Source: an uncultured Nitrospinaceae bacterium (lineage in GTDB: Bacteria; Nitrospinota; Nitrospinia; Nitrospinales; VA-1). Taken from it: a stretch of DNA of 7,613 nt. Made by a program: the position numbers and the translations under genes. Location: positions 1 through 7,613 of the forward strand of contig CALJGH010000103.1 of assembly GCA_938073925.1 (NCBI GenBank), in the 5' to 3' direction. The notes under the pieces are model-generated. The model was not told the DNA's origin and made no database searches. It saw nothing but the letters and a program-made list of their open reading frames with translations. This document shows positions 6,194 through 7,613 of the stretch, piece by piece; position 1 is the stretch's first letter; each line of letters begins with the position of its first letter.

Positions 6194-6916
6194 ATGACCA
6201 CTCCCGACCTCGATCTTTCGATTGTAATTCCAGTATATACTGAGCGCGACAACCTGGTTCCGCTTGAAGAAAAGCTGGAAACAGAACTCGCCAAATTAAA
6301 TCTCAGCTATGAAATAATTTTAATCGACGACGGCAGTTTGGATGGCAGCCATCATATAATTGACTCGCTTAAAAAAAGTAACCCTCGATTAAAGCTGATT
6401 CGCTTCGGCCATAACCATGGCCAGTCGGCAGCCTTTGCGGCTGGATTCAAAGCTGCGCGCGGCAAGATTTTTGTCACCTTGGATGCGGACATGCAGAACA
6501 ACCCTGCTGACATCCCTCTACTTCTTGAAGAAATGAAGAACTTTGATGTGGTTTGCGGCTGGCGTTTTAAAAGAAACGACCCTTGGATCAAACGCATTTC
6601 TTCAAAAATTGGCAATGGCGTGAGAAACCGATTGAGTCAGGAAGAAATCGCAGACACCGGATGTTCTTTAAAAGCATTCCGTAGAGAATGTTTCGATAAT
6701 GTAAAACTATTTAAAGGAATGCACCGGTTTTTCCCAACCTTGATGAAAATGGAAGGCTTTCGCGTAACACAGGTGAAGGTCAGTCATCAACCGCGTCTTC
6801 ACGGGGTATCGAAATACAATATTCGTAATCGGCTTTTCTCATCACTACATGACTTGATGGCGATTCGCTGGATGAAAAAGAGACATATTAATTATGATAT
6901 TATTCAGGAGGATTAG
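6194..6916 (+). CDS. Family 2 glycosyltransferase, DPM1/ArnC-like (polyprenyl-phosphate type)
   Basis: Likely transfers a sugar from a nucleotide sugar to a polyprenyl phosphate on the cytosolic face of the membrane. The GT-A fold is seen as LSIVIPVYTERDNL (8-21), IILIDDGSLDGS (41-52, with the DDG nucleotide-binding motif), HNHGQSAAFAAGFKAARG (73-90) and the metal-binding LDADMQNNP (96-104). The C-terminal half carries the subgroup signature DTGCSLKAFRRE (154-165), GMHRFFP (175-181) and HQPRLHGVSKYN (198-209). At 240 residues it ends without the two C-terminal TM helices of ArnC or GtrB, so it is a peripheral, DPM1-like form. The sugar cannot be told. No Shine-Dalgarno is seen; it starts 26 nt after rlmN. 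Its stop TAG directly abuts the ATG of the LAB_N gene, arguing for joint expression and function. Confidence 0.93.
   Translation: MTTPDLDLSIVIPVYTERDNLVPLEEKLETELAKLNLSYEIILIDDGSLDGSHHIIDSLKKSNPRLKLIRFGHNHGQSAAFAAGFKAARGKIFVTLDADMQNNPADIPLLLEEMKNFDVVCGWRFKRNDPWIKRISSKIGNGVRNRLSQEEIADTGCSLKAFRRECFDNVKLFKGMHRFFPTLMKMEGFRVTQVKVSHQPRLHGVSKYNIRNRLFSSLHDLMAIRWMKKRHINYDIIQED
6906..6911 (+). promoter_or_regulatory. Strong Shine-Dalgarno inside the glycosyltransferase 3' end
   Basis: A perfect AGGAGG lies in the last codons of the glycosyltransferase gene, five bases before the ATG at 6917. It fixes the LAB_N start and suggests ribosomes terminating on the TAG at 6914-6916 reinitiate immediately. It contrasts with the glycosyltransferase gene itself, which has no such site. 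Confidence 0.85.
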
Positions 6917-7204
6917 ATGACCGTAACACAATGGATGATAATCGGGTTTGTAGGACAGGCTCTTTTTGGAGCTCGATTTATTATTCAATGGATCATTTCA
7001 GAAAAACGTGGCGAGAGCACTATCCCTCTGTCTTTCTGGTATTGCAGCATAGGTGGTTCCATGGTTCTATTAACGTACGCCATTCATCGTCAGGACCCCG
7101 TATTCATCGTAGGTCAAAGTCTCGGCTCGATTATCTATGTACGGAACCTAATACTTATCGATAGGAAAAAGAAAGCCCTTGCAGGGGGCGGGACAGAAAA
7201 ATGA
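6917..7204 (+). CDS. LAB_N (lipid A biosynthesis N-terminal) domain membrane protein
   Basis: A 95-residue inner-membrane protein that is a single LAB_N domain. The family pattern is clear: GFVGQALFGARFIIQWIISE (10-29), STIPLSFWYCSIGGSMVLLTYA (34-55), then RQDPVFIVGQSLGSIIYVRNL (58-78). Three hydrophobic helices are seen at about 4-27, 35-57 and 60-82, followed by a short basic tail. The domain occurs fused to the N-terminus of some LpxB proteins and as a standalone partner of polyprenyl-phosphate glycosyltransferases, as here. It is not LpxB, as the GT-B catalytic part is absent. A role in moving or presenting the lipid-linked sugar is inference from context. It abuts the upstream gene and overlaps the downstream gene by four bases (ATGA, 7201-7204). 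Confidence 0.93.
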   Translation: MTVTQWMIIGFVGQALFGARFIIQWIISEKRGESTIPLSFWYCSIGGSMVLLTYAIHRQDPVFIVGQSLGSIIYVRNLILIDRKKKALAGGGTEK

Positions 7205-7395
7205 GCGGATGGAAAATCAGGGTTCTCGGCGTGTTCCTGATGATTGTTGGAGGCTTTTTGTTTGTCTGGTCAGTCAGAGATATTCAGTCTGAATGGCCGC
7301 AGATTTTTGTAGGGCTTCTTTCCGTTCTCAGCACCGCGATGGGGTTTGCACTCACCATCATGCCCTTGGATATTTCTGAAGACAATCAGGAGTAA
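7201..7395 (+). CDS. Small two-helix membrane protein coupled to LAB_N
   Basis: A 64-residue protein of no family I recognise. Two hydrophobic helices (about 6-24, rich in Gly, Val and Phe, and 35-55) are separated by a polar loop RDIQSEWPQ (26-34), with an acidic tail (DISEDNQE). The hairpin topology is typical of small membrane-complex subunits. Its ATG overlaps the LAB_N stop as ATGA, and a purine-rich GGGGGCGGGA-type stretch lies upstream, so translation is likely coupled. The intact frame, the overlap and the hydrophobic pattern all argue that it is a real gene. It may be an accessory subunit of the glycolipid module; this is inferred from position only. Confidence 0.75.
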   Translation: MSGWKIRVLGVFLMIVGGFLFVWSVRDIQSEWPQIFVGLLSVLSTAMGFALTIMPLDISEDNQE

Positions 7396-7597
7396 GTCTT
7401 CTATTTCTCCCCAGCATATTTGGCTCATCTACACCTTTTCATGCAGTCAAATCCCGCAATTGATTATAGCCTCTAAAGTCTACTTGACTTTGCCCAACCC
7501 GTATGATATTTCTCTACTTTCTTTAAGTACTTAGCTGTCTAAAAGGCTTAGAGAAAAAGGTTTTCAGCCGTTAATATTCTATTGTTTCGGGAAATCA
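7396..7597 (+). other. 202-bp intergenic region after the glycolipid operon
   Basis: No supported gene. A 6-bp inverted repeat GAAGAC/GTCTTC (7378-7383 and 7396-7401, 12-nt loop) spans the preceding stop codon but has no T-tract, so termination there is doubtful. A 10-bp palindrome TAAGTACTTA lies at 7524-7533. A weak promoter-like pair lies at 7484-7512. The gap suggests that the gene starting at 7598 has its own promoter. Confidence 0.4.
7484..7512 (+). promoter_or_regulatory. Possible promoter for the gene starting at 7598
   Basis: TTGACT (7484-7489, 5/6) and TATTTC (7507-7512, 3/6) are 17 bases apart. A better -10 hexamer, TATGAT at 7502-7507, is only 12 bases from the -35. The leader would be about 80 nt and would contain the palindrome at 7524-7533. 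Weak evidence. Confidence 0.25.
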
Positions 7598-7613
7598 ATG
7601 AACCAAAATTCTC
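7598..7613 (+). CDS. Probable start of a next gene, cut by window edge
   Basis: ATG at 7598 opens MNQNS and runs off the window. GGGA at 7589-7592 lies five bases upstream, a good Shine-Dalgarno position. Five codons cannot identify the product. Modules of this kind often continue with a PMT-type (family 39/83) membrane glycosyltransferase, but that is expectation from context and not seen. Confidence 0.45.

Noticed and set aside
7346..7534. Open frame of 62 codons on the plus strand overlapping the end of the two-TM gene
   Set aside because: No ribosome binding site, an overlap of about 50 nt out of frame, and a low-complexity translation; the in-frame two-TM gene explains the region better.

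Overview
The window reads as ordinary chromosome of a Gram-negative bacterium, AT-leaning by eye. The Gram-negative call rests on a standalone lipid A biosynthesis N-terminal (LAB_N) membrane protein beside a polyprenyl-phosphate-type glycosyltransferase, a lipobox-bearing envelope protein, and acetyl-CoA synthetase and RlmN of common bacterial type. I cannot name the genus. A deltaproteobacterial or Nitrospinota-like lineage is a weak guess only. No rRNA, tRNA, CRISPR array, insertion sequence or phage gene was seen.

Left part (1-4827) is a row of mostly single genes in alternating orientation with very tight convergent junctions. On the minus strand are acs (C-terminus cut off by the window edge) and, upstream of it, a small DUF1566-type protein. 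On the plus strand is a solo HI0074-like (HEPN-fold) nucleotidyltransferase-substrate-binding protein without a partner nucleotidyltransferase. It converges, with a 2-nt gap, on a minus-strand RdgB/ITPA-family NTP pyrophosphatase. A plus-strand envelope protein follows, with a lipobox, a pilin-like globular domain and four membrane segments. It converges, with a 7-nt gap, on a compact J-domain protein. These genes share no obvious pathway: acetate activation, nucleotide-pool sanitation, chaperoning and envelope functions are mixed.

Right part (5109-7395) is a plus-strand operon: rlmN (23S rRNA/tRNA m2A methyltransferase), 26 nt, a DPM1/ArnC-like family 2 glycosyltransferase, directly abutting a three-helix LAB_N protein, which overlaps by ATGA a 64-aa two-helix membrane protein. 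The last three look like one envelope glycolipid module: a cytosolic enzyme loads sugar onto a polyprenyl phosphate and small membrane proteins handle the product. After a 202-nt gap a new gene probably starts at 7598 and runs off the window.

No clear new defence or mobile system is visible. The best leads are the pilin-like/lipobox/4-TM protein, the HEPN-like protein lacking its motif residues, the eukaryote-like ITPA subfamily of the NTP pyrophosphatase, and the coupled GT2-LAB_N-2TM module.
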